A stretch of DNA of 64,000 bases from Syntrophorhabdus sp. PtaB.Bin047 (GTDB lineage Bacteria; Desulfobacterota; Syntrophorhabdia; Syntrophorhabdales; Syntrophorhabdaceae): NCBI GenBank assembly GCA_002067235.1, contig MVQP01000001.1, positions 19,468 through 83,467 of the forward strand. Direction: 5' to 3'. Below the pieces are notes generated by a model. It was not told the DNA's origin, ran no database searches, and saw only the letters and a list, made by a program, of their open reading frames with translations. A program made the translations under genes and the position numbers. Each line of letters begins with the position of its first letter. Positions within the stretch are counted from its first letter, which is position 1. Below, in pieces: positions 42,095-52,400 of the stretch.

Positions 42095-43627
42095 TTAATC
42101 CTCCCTCGTGACCCGAAAGACCTCGTCGAGGGTGGTCACCCCCATCCGGATCTTCTCCATCCCGTCTTCGAGAAGCGTCTTCATGCCCGACCTTCTCGCC
42201 TGTGCCCTGATCTCTCCCTCGTCGGCGCCCTTCAAGGTCAGCCGCCTCAGATCTTCATCGACAACGAGAAGCTCGAAGAGCCCCGAACGCCCGAAAAACC
42301 CAGTATGCCCGCAGACCTCGCAGCCTGCTCCCCGCCAGACGGGCACGCCGCTGCCCATGCCGAGAGCCATGAGTTCCTCGACGTCATCGGATACGCCTGT
42401 TTGGCGCCTGCAATCGGGGCAGATCATCCTCACGAGCCTCTGGGCGAGGATGCCCCGGACCGTGGACGATAGAAGAAAGCTCTCCACGCCCATATCAAGA
42501 AGGCGTGTGATCGCACTCGGCGCGTCGTTCGTGTGAAGCGTCGAGAATACGAGATGCCCCGTCAGTGCCGACTGGATAGCTATCTGAGCGGTCTCCAGGT
42601 CCCGGATCTCGCCTATCATGATAATGTCCGGGTCCTGTCTGACGATGTGGCGCAACGTGCTGTTAAAATCGAGCCCGATCTGGGGCTTCACCTGGATCTG
42701 GTTGACACCTTTCAGCTGGTACTCCACGGGGTCTTCCACGGTGATAATCTTCTTCTCCGGCGAATTTATCTTGTCGAGTGCCCCGTAGAGGGTCGTTGTC
42801 TTACCGCTGCCCGTAGGCCCCGTCACAAGGATGATACCGTTGGGCTTCGTGATGAGCCTATCGAGGGACATGAGCATGGCCTGTGAAAAACCCAAACTGG
42901 CAAGGTCAATGACGATGCTTTCCCTGTCGAGCAACCTCATGACGATGCTCTCCCCATTCACGATGGGGATGGTGGAAACCCTGATGGCGATCTCCTTCTC
43001 GCCCACACGCAGCCGTATCCTTCCGTCCTGGGGAAGCCTGCGCTCGGCAATGTTGAGTCTGGCCATGATCTTGATGCGCGAGACGATGGCCGCCTGAAGT
43101 CTCTTCGGTGTCGATTCCACGTCATTGAGGACGCCGTCTATGCGGTAGCGGATCTTCACCTCGTCTTCGAAAGGCTCGATATGGATGTCGCTCGCCCTTA
43201 ACTCCACGGCACGGGTGATGAAGAGGTTCACGAGCCTGATGATGGGTGCCTCCGACGCAAGGTCCTTGAGGTGGCCTACATCCTCCTCTTCCTCATCACG
43301 CATGAACTCGTAGCCCTCCCGTTCGTCGATCCCCTCTATGATCTTGTCGAGGTTCTGCTGGTCCTTGCTGTAGAACCGGGAGATGTGCTCGTCGATGACA
43401 GCTGGGTCCCCGGTATGGACGAGGACGTCGCTTTCGGTCACCGCCCTCAGCGCGTCGACAAGCTCCTGCCTTGAGGGATCGGCCATAATGACCTTGAGTG
43501 CACCATCCTTCCACTCAAAGGGGATGATCCTGTTCTCCCTGATGAAACGCGTGGCTATACCGTCCACGACAAGAGGCACCCTGGGGAACTCCTCCGGAGC
43601 GAGATGTATTATCGTCTTGCCGTTCAC
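42095..43627 (-). CDS. gspE: type II secretion ATPase GspE
   Basis: This 510-residue cytoplasmic ATPase powers pseudopilus assembly. An N-terminal GspL-binding domain precedes the core, which has Walker A GPTGSGKTT (about 274), Asp box VEDPVEYQL, Walker B IIMIGEIRD and His box TGHLVFSTLHTN. A tetracysteine zinc module (CPDC...CEVC) lies near residue 415, as in GspE/PilB and unlike the DotB-like ATPase at 2774. It overlaps gspD by 4 nt. Confidence 0.96.
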   Translation of the reverse strand: MNGKTIIHLAPEEFPRVPLVVDGIATRFIRENRIIPFEWKDGALKVIMADPSRQELVDALRAVTESDVLVHTGDPAVIDEHISRFYSKDQQNLDKIIEGIDEREGYEFMRDEEEEDVGHLKDLASEAPIIRLVNLFITRAVELRASDIHIEPFEDEVKIRYRIDGVLNDVESTPKRLQAAIVSRIKIMARLNIAERRLPQDGRIRLRVGEKEIAIRVSTIPIVNGESIVMRLLDRESIVIDLASLGFSQAMLMSLDRLITKPNGIILVTGPTGSGKTTTLYGALDKINSPEKKIITVEDPVEYQLKGVNQIQVKPQIGLDFNSTLRHIVRQDPDIIMIGEIRDLETAQIAIQSALTGHLVFSTLHTNDAPSAITRLLDMGVESFLLSSTVRGILAQRLVRMICPDCRRQTGVSDDVEELMALGMGSGVPVWRGAGCEVCGHTGFFGRSGLFELLVVDEDLRRLTLKGADEGEIRAQARRSGMKTLLEDGMEKIRMGVTTLDEVFRVTRED

Positions 43628-45804
43628 GACTCCCCCTGGCTCCGGGGCGCTACCTTCGGCACAGGTTCCTCTCCCGCCGCCCGGGGCGCGGGTTCTTTTC
43701 CTGCCGGATCGTCTCGTGCCGGTGGCGCCTCTGTGTGCATCATCTCGTGTTCCCTTGTTTTCCGCCCTTCCCTGATCTCGCCGGCATCATTCTTCCCGTC
43801 CTTGTCCTGCCGGGGAACGTCGCGGATAAGTTCTTCCTTCTTCAGCTTTCCCTTGCCTGTCTTCGTTATATCGTCAACATAGGAGGATGTGGCCTTCCGG
43901 GCATCGTGCTGGTTCTTGATGACGCGCGGGGTGAGGAGTATGATCAGCTCCTTGCGGTGATTCTCGTCTGTAGTACTGCCGAAGAGATATCCGAGAAGCG
44001 GTATCTTGCTGAGGTACGGAATGCCCGATCGCGCCGCAGATATGTCCTCCCTGATAAGCCCTCCGATGAGGATCGTCTGGCCGTCCTGAACCACAAGGTT
44101 CGTTGTCGCCTCCGTCTTTTTCACAATGATGTTGGTCTCGCCGTCGAAAAGGGTGATAGTGTCGTAGGAAGAGACTTCCTGGGCGAGGTCGAGAGTGACA
44201 AGTCCGCCTTCATTGATGCGGGGCTTTACCTTGAGAATGATACCGATGTCCTTGTACTGGATGGTCCGCTGAGCGTTGGTGGTGGTGGACGCTATCGTTT
44301 CCGTTGTCACGATGGGGACCTGCTCACCCACCTGGATCCGAGCCTCCTTGTTATCCGTCACCAGTATACGCGGCACGGCAAGAAGCTTCGCCTTCGATTG
44401 CGTCGCAAGCGTATCGATGACCGTCTTGAAGTCACCCCCGACGGTCCCCGCAAAGGTGAATGTCCCACTCCCTGTCGTGCTCGTCGCTGTCGCGCCGGGC
44501 ACATCGAATCCAACGGTCCCGTCCACTGCCCCCAGCACGCCGTTCATACCGCCCGGCGAGAACTGAAGGGCCCAGGAAACGCCGAGCTTCAGATCATCCT
44601 TCAGGGTGATCTCCGCGATCACCCCTTCGATAATGACCTGCCTCGGGATAATATCGACGCGCCGGATGGCCTCCTTGATGACCTCATAATCTTCGGGCAG
44701 GCTGAGGATAATGAGGGAGTTGAGGTTCTCCTCGGCGATAATCTTCGTTATGGGAGAAATAAGGCCCTCTCCTGCCTGAGAACCCGACACGATCAATCCG
44801 CCTTCCGGCCCGCTGCGCGCGGCCGGGGCGCCGGATGCGCCTGCCGCCTTCCCCGCGGAAGGTGACGCAGCAAGGGGTGGATTCGCCGCGCCACCGTGCC
44901 CGGAGGAAAGAAACACCTGCTGCAGAATGTTTGCTATATCTTTCGCTTTGCTGTTCTGGACATGATAGACAAAGACCTGGGGCTTCCTCTTTCTTGTTTG
45001 TTCGCTGTCGAAAAGGTCGATGAGCTTGAGCAGTCTCTTTACGTTCGCGTCGGTGTCGACAAGCATGATGTGATTGATGTTAGGAACATCAATGACCACA
45101 GCGGTTGCTGTGAGGAAGGGCGTAATGAGCTTGACGATCTCCGACGACTGACTGTACATGACCGGCACGACACGTATGATCGATTTGCCTTCGATCTCAA
45201 TGGAATCGGGGTTTCTTCCGACTGTCACCTCCGCCGGTTCTTTGGCGACATCGCCTATTGGCACGATCCGGTAAAGGCCACTTTCTTCCACAACGCCCAC
45301 ACCGTTGAGTCTCAGGATGACTTCCATGACGGACAGCACCTTGTCACCCTCGACAGGGGTAACGGAACGGAACGTGACCCGTCCCTTTACCCTCTGGTCA
45401 ACGATGTAATTCACCCTCAGGATCTCGCCGAAAACGGTCTGGATAACCTGATACATGTCAGCGTCATCAAAGGAAAGGCTGACGGGGCTCGCCGCCCTTA
45501 CACTGCGCTTCCTCGTCTGCGAGGGTGTTTTCGCCGGAGGCGCGGACGGATTCGGCGGTGGCGGGATCCTTCCTCTATCACCGGCCGACTCCCCCTTTTT
45601 TTCCACGTTCTCGTTCTTCGCCGATGGGGATACAGCGGCTGAAGGCAGCGCCGACTGCGCGTCAGCTGCCCCCCTCGGCGCAGATGCCTCTGGTGCCTCC
45701 CGGGAGGATGCCGCCTTTTGAGGACTGTCGGCGGCATATAACGGCGGTACGACAAGCACGAAGAAAAGACATGAGAAGAATAAGAGCTTTCTGACATTTG
45801 TCAT
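43624..45804 (-). CDS. gspD: type II secretion secretin GspD
   Basis: The 726-residue outer-membrane channel protein has a signal peptide (cleavage near LYA-AD), a Pro/Ser/Ala-rich segment (about 28-105), N0-N3 domains and a secretin core ending at about residue 650 (GIPYLSKIPLLGYLFGST, ELIILLTPRVI). A Gly/Ala-rich insert (about 300-345) interrupts the N domains. The C-terminal 75 residues are Lys, Glu and Asp-rich and may bind a pilotin. It is the first gene of the minus-strand gsp operon. Confidence 0.94.
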   Translation of the reverse strand: MTNVRKLLFFSCLFFVLVVPPLYAADSPQKAASSREAPEASAPRGAADAQSALPSAAVSPSAKNENVEKKGESAGDRGRIPPPPNPSAPPAKTPSQTRKRSVRAASPVSLSFDDADMYQVIQTVFGEILRVNYIVDQRVKGRVTFRSVTPVEGDKVLSVMEVILRLNGVGVVEESGLYRIVPIGDVAKEPAEVTVGRNPDSIEIEGKSIIRVVPVMYSQSSEIVKLITPFLTATAVVIDVPNINHIMLVDTDANVKRLLKLIDLFDSEQTRKRKPQVFVYHVQNSKAKDIANILQQVFLSSGHGGAANPPLAASPSAGKAAGASGAPAARSGPEGGLIVSGSQAGEGLISPITKIIAEENLNSLIILSLPEDYEVIKEAIRRVDIIPRQVIIEGVIAEITLKDDLKLGVSWALQFSPGGMNGVLGAVDGTVGFDVPGATATSTTGSGTFTFAGTVGGDFKTVIDTLATQSKAKLLAVPRILVTDNKEARIQVGEQVPIVTTETIASTTTNAQRTIQYKDIGIILKVKPRINEGGLVTLDLAQEVSSYDTITLFDGETNIIVKKTEATTNLVVQDGQTILIGGLIREDISAARSGIPYLSKIPLLGYLFGSTTDENHRKELIILLTPRVIKNQHDARKATSSYVDDITKTGKGKLKKEELIRDVPRQDKDGKNDAGEIREGRKTREHEMMHTEAPPARDDPAGKEPAPRAAGEEPVPKVAPRSQGES

Positions 45805-46008
45805 CGTTTCATCACCCGCTGTAGTTTTTCCAAGACCAATAGGATTCTAGATTTAACCGGGACAAGTTAACATCGTAATGGGATTAAACTGACGCATTAT
45901 GGTTTCAACAAGACAACTGCCCTTGCAGGGCAGAACCCGCGGCCGACGTGAAGGGAGCCAAATCCCGAAATAGTACCATTACGCCGCAGAATGTGATGAA
46001 CAGGCCAG

Positions 46009-46034
46009 GCGAGGTAGTGACAAAAGAACCTCGC
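46009..46034 (+). other. hairpin in the gspD-gspG divergent intergenic region
   Basis: GCGAGGT (46009-46015) and ACCTCGC (46028-46034) form a 7-bp stem with a 12-nt loop; a T-run follows 11 nt later (46046-46051). Another stem CTGCCC/GGGCAG lies at 45917-45933. The 293-nt gap 45805-46097 has no gene. These could be attenuation or leader elements for gspG. Confidence 0.35.
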
Positions 46035-46097
46035 TCGCATTAATCTTTTTTCAAAACGTTATCGCCGGAATAAACACACGGCATTGAGGGAGGACGC

Positions 46098-46529
46098 ATG
46101 AAAATTCAGTACCCCTATTCCACGGACAGACGCGGCTTCACGCTCGTTGAACTCCTCGTCGTCATGGTCATCGTCGGGCTCCTCGTGGCCCTGGTCGGCC
46201 CCAAGGTATTTCCGAAACTGGGCAAGGGCAAACAGGCCGCAGCGAGGGCACAGGTCGAACTCCTTTCGCAGACCCTCGACCATTTCCGCCTTGACGTCGG
46301 CCGTTACCCCACCACACAGGAAGGCCTCACCGCCCTCGTCACGAACCCCGGAGGAGCGGAGAACTGGGAAGGTCCCTACCTCAAAAAGACCCTTCCCAAC
46401 GATCCCTGGGGTAAACCCTACCAGTACCAGTCTCCCGGTTCCCACGGAGAATTCGATATCTATTCCTACGGCAGGGACGGTACGCCCGGTGGGGAAGGTG
46501 AAGACAAGGATGTGACCAACTGGGAGTGA
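46098..46529 (+). CDS. gspG: type II secretion major pseudopilin GspG
   Basis: This 143-residue protein is the shaft subunit of the pseudopilus. The processing site is RRG-FTLVELLVVMVIVG with Glu5. The C-terminal domain has the family core YPTTQEGLTALVTNP, WEGPYLKK, LPNDPWGKPYQY and FDIYSYGRDG, which includes the calcium-binding loop. GGGAGG precedes ATG 46098. It is divergent from the gsp operon, outside the usual C-D-E-F-G order, and has its own terminator. Confidence 0.96.
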   Translation: MKIQYPYSTDRRGFTLVELLVVMVIVGLLVALVGPKVFPKLGKGKQAAARAQVELLSQTLDHFRLDVGRYPTTQEGLTALVTNPGGAENWEGPYLKKTLPNDPWGKPYQYQSPGSHGEFDIYSYGRDGTPGGEGEDKDVTNWE

Positions 46530-46558
46530 AAGAACGATACGCAATCGGAATTCAAACG

Positions 46559-46589
46559 ATGATGGGCGGCCTTGAGGGCCGCCCATCAT
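46559..46589 (+). terminator. intrinsic terminator of gspG
   Basis: A perfect 13-bp stem (46559-46571 with 46577-46589) with loop TTGAG lies 30 nt after the gspG stop and is followed by a short T-rich stretch. Confidence 0.8.
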
Positions 46590-46631
46590 TTGCTATATTC
46601 CCGGTTCATCGGTTACGTTTCACGTAGTTTT

Positions 46632-46666
46632 CCCATAACCCATAACCTCTGACCCATCACCCGTCT
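46632..46666. repeat. degenerate heptad repeat element
   Basis: Units CCCATAA, CCCATAA, CCTCTGA, CCCATCA and CCCGTC run in tandem between the gspG terminator and the autotransporter stop. The right part (CATCACCCGTCTTC) is shared, as reverse complement with one change, with the cluster at 29241-29255. Confidence 0.6.
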
Positions 46667-46667
46667 T

Positions 46668-49202
46668 CTACCAGTTGAACCTCAGTCCCCCCGTGAAGCC
46701 GTGGCTTATCTGGTCGCTTGTAATGCCCAGATCGTAGCCAACAAAGAAGCTCAACATGTCGCCCTTCTTTGCGGTGAGATTCAGGGAGAAGACCCCGGCG
46801 TCTCTTTTTGTCGTCTCGTTGGTGATGACGAAGGAACCTGCGGGGGCCTCGGCAAAGCGTGCGTTGATGTTCGCTTCCGTGTCTCCGAACTCATGGAGCC
46901 ATTTGGCGCCGAATTCCGGCGTAAGGGTGAAGCTTTTTGCCGCCTTGAGTTCCCGGGACAACTTCACACCAACACCGCTCTGGTATGAATCGGTATTGTT
47001 GCTGTTAGTTTCGAGATTCAACGAGCCTGCGCCTGTTTCCGTAAAGCTGTCCGTGTGATTCCTCATGGCAAGGAAGGAAACAAGGGGCGTTGCGGTAATA
47101 CGCCAGAAGACGGGCACTCTGTAGCCGCCCTCGAGGTAACCCGAGATGTCGCTGCCGTTATAGGAGCCACGGGCCACCCGGTAGATGTTGCCGAAGTTGA
47201 GATAGCGCTTCGTCTCGTAGCTGTTCTTGCTATAGGCGAAGGCCGCGTCCACATACCAATTCTTGCTTGTGGGGACGTAGGAACCGTATATCGCCCCCTG
47301 GAAGCTTTCAACATCGGAGTTGTCCTGAAGCTCTTTCATGTCGACGCTGGTCTTTGAATACCCGACGGCCACGCCGGCCCGGATATTGGGGTTGATGAGG
47401 TAGTCGAAACCTGCGATGGCCCCCCCGATGGTGTAGTCATAGCGGGAGCCGGTGTCGTCGCCGTGGCGGTTGCCTGTGACGCTGTATCCTTTGATCCACA
47501 TTCCGTAAGGCAGTTTCTGCCCGTCTCTTGTGAGGGTAAACCTCGCATCGGATGCCACCGGGCCGCCCGAGGCAAGCATCGTCAGGGGATCAGACTCACG
47601 GTCGTTGAGCCCGAGGAAGCCGAGGCCCGTGGTGCTCCCGCCGGTACGGCCGAGGACGTTCTGATAGAAGGCGCCCTGCCTTGCGGGAGCTACAGATGCC
47701 CCCGCGCCGTGGGTCGTTCCCGACATCTCGTCGAAGGCGGAGCTGAGGGCGGCATCGGGGAGAGTGAACAACTCATCGGCAACGGTCACCATATCGTCGG
47801 AAGGCGAATTGTTGTAGGTGTCGTCGAGGTGCGACGTCAGATCGCGGCGGTGGCCCAGCTTTTTGAAGTTCGATCTCACATTGAGATAGCTGTTCTTCGC
47901 GTCGTAGGAGAGAGACATCTCCTTATACTTGGAACCCAGGGAGCCCACCGTGAGCGATCCGAAGGTACCTGTAAGACCATTTGTCGTCTCGACTATGGTG
48001 TGCGAACCTCCCTTAAGACCCTTGGTGACGACGGAGACGGTGCCGCCGTTCAGCACCGCCGTATCGGCCGTTATCTTCCCGGCCTTGCCATCCGAGCCCG
48101 CTCCTACCGTGTAGGTTGCTCCCGCCTCGTGCGTGTAGGTACCGCTCAGCTTGAGCGCACCGCCGAGGACGGATATGCTCTTGCCGCTCGAGAGGTCTCC
48201 GCCCAGGCTCCAGGTACCGTCCCCGGACTTCTCTATGGTCTCAAAGTTAAGCAGGGTACCGTTCTTTATTGTGCCCGAGCCGGTGAGATAGGCCTTATCG
48301 TCGGTGCCGGAGACAACGGTTGCATCAGTCGAGTCGTCAGCATCCACGTTACCCGTTATGTCAGAGCCGTCGCGCAGCCTCGCGGTGTCGTTGCCGCCGC
48401 CCATGAGTACCGCATTGCCGGCGGTACCAATGATAGTGCCGCTGTTGTCAAGAGTGTTGTCGTTGCTGCCGTAGGACCATATGCCGATTCTCCCTGTTAT
48501 CGAACCTCCGTTCGTGACCGTGCCCCCGCCATCACCAATTACGACACCGTTTCCCGCTGCTATTATCTCCGCGCCCTTCTCGTTTACGACCTCGCCACCC
48601 GCTACGCGAACACCGGTTCCGCCGGATTGGATGATGCCGCCCTCTTTGTTTTCCACGCGGCTGTTGGCACCCCAGGTGTACACGCCCCAGTCTTTCCCGG
48701 AAATGGTGCCCTCGTTGATGACGATCTTGGCGGCCGTGGCGGATGTTTCACGGAATTCAACACCGTCATCCTCAGTACCGACAATACTCGCACCTTTTTT
48801 GTTCACAACGGTGCCGGACTGCATCTGGATCCCATCTCCACCTGTTATTGACCCATAGTTGGTGATAGAGTCAGGGTGTTTCACGGTATTACTCGAGTCC
48901 AGCAGGATTCCACTGCCCTTTTCGCTGCTCAGCGTTGCCCCTGCTTCCACGGTAATGCTCCATCCGGCCTCCTTTCCCCAGAGGGCATATCCCCCAGAGA
49001 CAGAGCTCTCGTTAACGAAGGCCCCTGACTGTACCGTCGCGTTCTTGGGATTGTTCGCAGTGTCTCGATCTTCGAGGCGAATGCCTGTTGTCTCCGTGCC
49101 GCTTATTATCACCTCGGAAAAAGAAGGCCCGACAACCCCCGGGGCGGCCACCATGAGAATGGACATGCCGCAAATAACGTATTTCACGAATAATCTCTTC
49201 AT
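46668..49202 (-). CDS. autotransporter with beta-helical passenger
   Basis: From ATG 49202 (AAGGGG upstream) the 844-residue protein has a signal peptide (residues 1-30), a passenger of about 530 residues and a C-terminal beta-barrel (about 565-844) ending GGLRFNW with the required terminal aromatic. The passenger has short Gly-rich repeats of the type NYGSITGGDGI, NKKGASIVG and NEGTISGK, forming a beta-helix like that of pertactin/AIDA families. It is a type V secreted surface protein, probably for adhesion. No protease triad or obvious cleavage site is seen. An upstream extension to 49286 is less likely. Confidence 0.92.
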   Translation of the reverse strand: MKRLFVKYVICGMSILMVAAPGVVGPSFSEVIISGTETTGIRLEDRDTANNPKNATVQSGAFVNESSVSGGYALWGKEAGWSITVEAGATLSSEKGSGILLDSSNTVKHPDSITNYGSITGGDGIQMQSGTVVNKKGASIVGTEDDGVEFRETSATAAKIVINEGTISGKDWGVYTWGANSRVENKEGGIIQSGGTGVRVAGGEVVNEKGAEIIAAGNGVVIGDGGGTVTNGGSITGRIGIWSYGSNDNTLDNSGTIIGTAGNAVLMGGGNDTARLRDGSDITGNVDADDSTDATVVSGTDDKAYLTGSGTIKNGTLLNFETIEKSGDGTWSLGGDLSSGKSISVLGGALKLSGTYTHEAGATYTVGAGSDGKAGKITADTAVLNGGTVSVVTKGLKGGSHTIVETTNGLTGTFGSLTVGSLGSKYKEMSLSYDAKNSYLNVRSNFKKLGHRRDLTSHLDDTYNNSPSDDMVTVADELFTLPDAALSSAFDEMSGTTHGAGASVAPARQGAFYQNVLGRTGGSTTGLGFLGLNDRESDPLTMLASGGPVASDARFTLTRDGQKLPYGMWIKGYSVTGNRHGDDTGSRYDYTIGGAIAGFDYLINPNIRAGVAVGYSKTSVDMKELQDNSDVESFQGAIYGSYVPTSKNWYVDAAFAYSKNSYETKRYLNFGNIYRVARGSYNGSDISGYLEGGYRVPVFWRITATPLVSFLAMRNHTDSFTETGAGSLNLETNSNNTDSYQSGVGVKLSRELKAAKSFTLTPEFGAKWLHEFGDTEANINARFAEAPAGSFVITNETTKRDAGVFSLNLTAKKGDMLSFFVGYDLGITSDQISHGFTGGLRFNW

Positions 49203-49360
49203 CTTAATGTTCCCCTTTTGTGTAATACTCGGAGTTGCTTTTTCCATATGCTCCATGCATGGTGTTAATTTACTTGATGGATCCACGTCTATCCTCTAAG
49301 CCATCCGCTCCCGGACGGACCAACATCTATGGGTCGCAGGGTTCAAGCAAACCACAGGCA

Positions 49361-49381
49361 GGGGCGGGATTGACCCGCCCC
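49361..49381 (-). terminator. hairpin after the 1144-residue repeat protein gene
   Basis: GGGGCGGG (49361-49368) pairs perfectly with CCCGCCCC (49374-49381) around a 5-nt loop, 23 nt beyond the stop at 49404. No T-tract follows, so efficiency is uncertain. Confidence 0.55.
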
Positions 49382-49403
49382 GTTATCCTATGGCTGCTCC
49401 GTA

Positions 49404-52400
49404 TCAATAATCAGATTTCGCCTTGAATTTGGCAACGATCCAACCGTCTGCCTGCACGTTACTGAAGGGGTAATCGTATGTCGTTTCCCCTACCGCGCCC
49501 CCTATGTCCCGGCTTACTCCGTTCTCAAACACCGACAACCGCTCTATCTGGTAGTTCGCCTCAGCGCTCACGGTGAATGTCACCGTGCCGCCCGATTTCA
49601 CGGTCTGTGCCGTGCCGGGGGTTATGGAGCCGTTCGCTCCCGTAACCGACGGCGTGATGGTGTATGATTTCGCGAAGGTGACGGTTATCGAGCCGTTTGC
49701 GTGTACGTTTGTGAATGACTGTGAGTACGTCGGCTTGCCCGCGGCGCCGTCTATGGTCCTTTTTTGACCGTTTTCAACCACGGTCAGCGTGTCTATCACG
49801 TAGCCGGTAGCAGACTTTACCTCGAAGGTTGTACTGCCACTATGGGCGACGGTCTGTGCCGTGCCGGGGGTTATGGAGCCGTTCGCTCCCGCATCAGGTG
49901 TGATGGTGAAAGAACCTGTGTACGTCCTGAAAGTGGCCTTGAGTGAGCCGTTGTACGTTATAGTCGAAAAAGTGGTCTGAAAGGACGTCTGTCCCGATGC
50001 CGCGGTTATGGTACTCGTTATACCGTTTTCGATCTTTGTCAAGGTGTCTATCTCGTAGCCCTCATTAGCTGTTACGGTAAACGTTCTGGTAGCGCCCCTT
50101 TTGACCGTCAGCGCAGTACCCGGGTTTATGGAGCCGTTCGCTCCCGCCATGGGTGTGATGGTATAGGTCGCATCGGCCGATTTCTTCCTGAATGAAATGG
50201 TGATCGCGTGATTGGCTTTGACGTTTTTGAAGGTGTAGGCATTGTACACATAATTCACCTGTTCCGTGCCGTCAACATAAACCTTGTCGAGCTCGTAGCC
50301 GTCGGCCGGCTTGAAATTGAAGGTCTGATCCTGGCCTCTGACGACCTTCGTACTCTTGCTGGGATCGATGGTGCCATTGCCTCCCGACACTGTGGGCTCT
50401 ATGGTATATACGGGTTGCTTGAAGGTGGCGGTAAGCGAACCGTTCATCTGTACGTTCGCAAAGGTAGTCTCGAATTTCTCCTGTCCCGACGCGTTGGTTA
50501 TGGTATTCGTTATACCGTTTTGGACCTTCACCAATGTGTCTATCACATGGCCCGCGTCGGCCTGGACGGTGAGGGTTATGTTACTGCCTCTCGAGACGGT
50601 CTGTTTCGTGCCGGGGGTTACGGAGCCGTTCGCTCCTGCATTAGGTGTGATGGTGTAGGGACCTTTTTTCTTCCGGAAATTAACCTGGATGGTATGCACC
50701 CGTACTACATTCTTGAAGGTGTAGGCATTGTACACGTAGTCAGGCCATTCGACGTCGTCAATCCAGACACTCGCGACTTCGTACCCTTCGTCGGGTATGA
50801 AATTCATGGTCTGGTCCTTGCCATATTCCACCTCCACCTCCTGGTCGGGGGGGTCGAGGGTACCGCCACCATCGTTCCCTTCATTGATGATCGTGGGTTT
50901 CCAATTGTCGAAGACAACCTTTAATGTATGATCCTTGCTGACCTTCTCGAAGGAGTATTCTGTGCAGTAAAGGCACTCCTGGTATGTGCCGTCCACGAAC
51001 AGACCCTTAACACGGTAAGCTGGTTTATGTTGAAACTTGACTGTTGTGTTCCCCTGGTATTCAACGTCAACCTCTTTCGGACTGACGCTGCCCATCTTCT
51101 CATCGTTGACCGAGGCCGTGATGGTATACTTGTAAGGATGGAGTTTCAGCACGGCAAAGTTGGGGTTGGGCGTCGTTGAGCTTGCGCCATTGTCGGGGAA
51201 TGTGTATTTCGACGCTGTTCCGTCGACCGTCCACGCCACATCGCTTGTCCCCCCGACGATGATGTCTCCCGCGGCCTTTTCCTCTGCTACAGCTATCGAA
51301 TAGGCCCTGTCATGGCCCAGGCCGCCGTAGAAGCTGTGCCACCTGGATTTGCCGTTGCTCGCGTCAAGCGCCAGGATGGCCATGTCCGTCACGCCGATCT
51401 GGTAGTTCCCATTCAGCTTTGTGAAATCATGGAGGGGGGCCCCGTCGGCGCCCTGAACCCAGGGACCATTCGCCTCTCCCGCCACGTACAATGTCTTGCC
51501 GTCAAGGCTCAAGGCCATCGCGTGAGCGACATCCTCGTGCTTGTCCCTGCCGCGGAAGGTATGCCATCCGTTCGCCCCTTCGTTGTTCATCTTCAGGACG
51601 GAGAAGTCATAGTTGACACCCGCTGTGTGCTCGGCCACCGGGGCCCTGTCCTTGACCTTAAAACCCGACTTGCTGTACCCCGCAAGGTAGTAGCCGTTCT
51701 CGTCATCTGTCAGCACCGCCGTGGCCCAGTCGCTATCGGGCCCTCCGAAGAAGGCGTGCCAGTGGCATTCCAGGTCGCTCCTTGCCAGGCGGGCGATGAA
51801 CATGTCGTAGCCGCCGGAATGAGGGTTACGGGGCGGGGTGTTGTACCAGGAATGGGTGTAGTTCCAGCTCTGGTCGCTGGCTCCCGCGACAACCACCATG
51901 CCGTTCTTGTCGATGGCGATGCCCTCGCCCCAGTCGTTGGACTCGCTGCCGCCGAGAAAGGTGTGTGCGACATAATATCCGTTGGTGTCCAACGCCAGGA
52001 CCCAGGCGTCGTTCGAGCCCTGATATTGCCGCGTCGGCCTACATTTCCTGTTTATCCTTTTCACGGCGTCACAGTCCGTCATTGGTTCATCGTCCCTGTT
52101 CGGTTCAGTTACTGGCCAGCATCCGAAGAATTCGGCGTCCGCTTTCCCCACGAGAAAGATCCGTTCCTTATCGGCGGCGATGCCGTACACCTGTTCATTC
52201 CATTTGGATTCCCCGATGAACGTATGCCAAAGGTACTTACCATAGTATTTATCCAGGGCGAGGACGAAGATATCGTCGGAGTATTCATAATAGTAATAAC
52301 CCCCACCGCTACAATGGGAAGGATGTAATATCGCTCTAGAATGGTCCTGGACCGCGCTCTTCCCGTTCGGTCCCGACCAGTTGTCCCTGCTTGTGCCCGT

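Noticed and set aside
45840..46097. Possible riboswitch (c-di-GMP type) upstream of gspG
   Set aside because: Some short GC stems are present, but the conserved core of GEMM riboswitches could not be found.
47463..48851. Plus-strand frame of 462 codons opposite the autotransporter
   Set aside because: It is antisense to a clear autotransporter with a signal peptide and a C-terminal barrel, and arises from the low stop frequency of that GC-rich repeat region.
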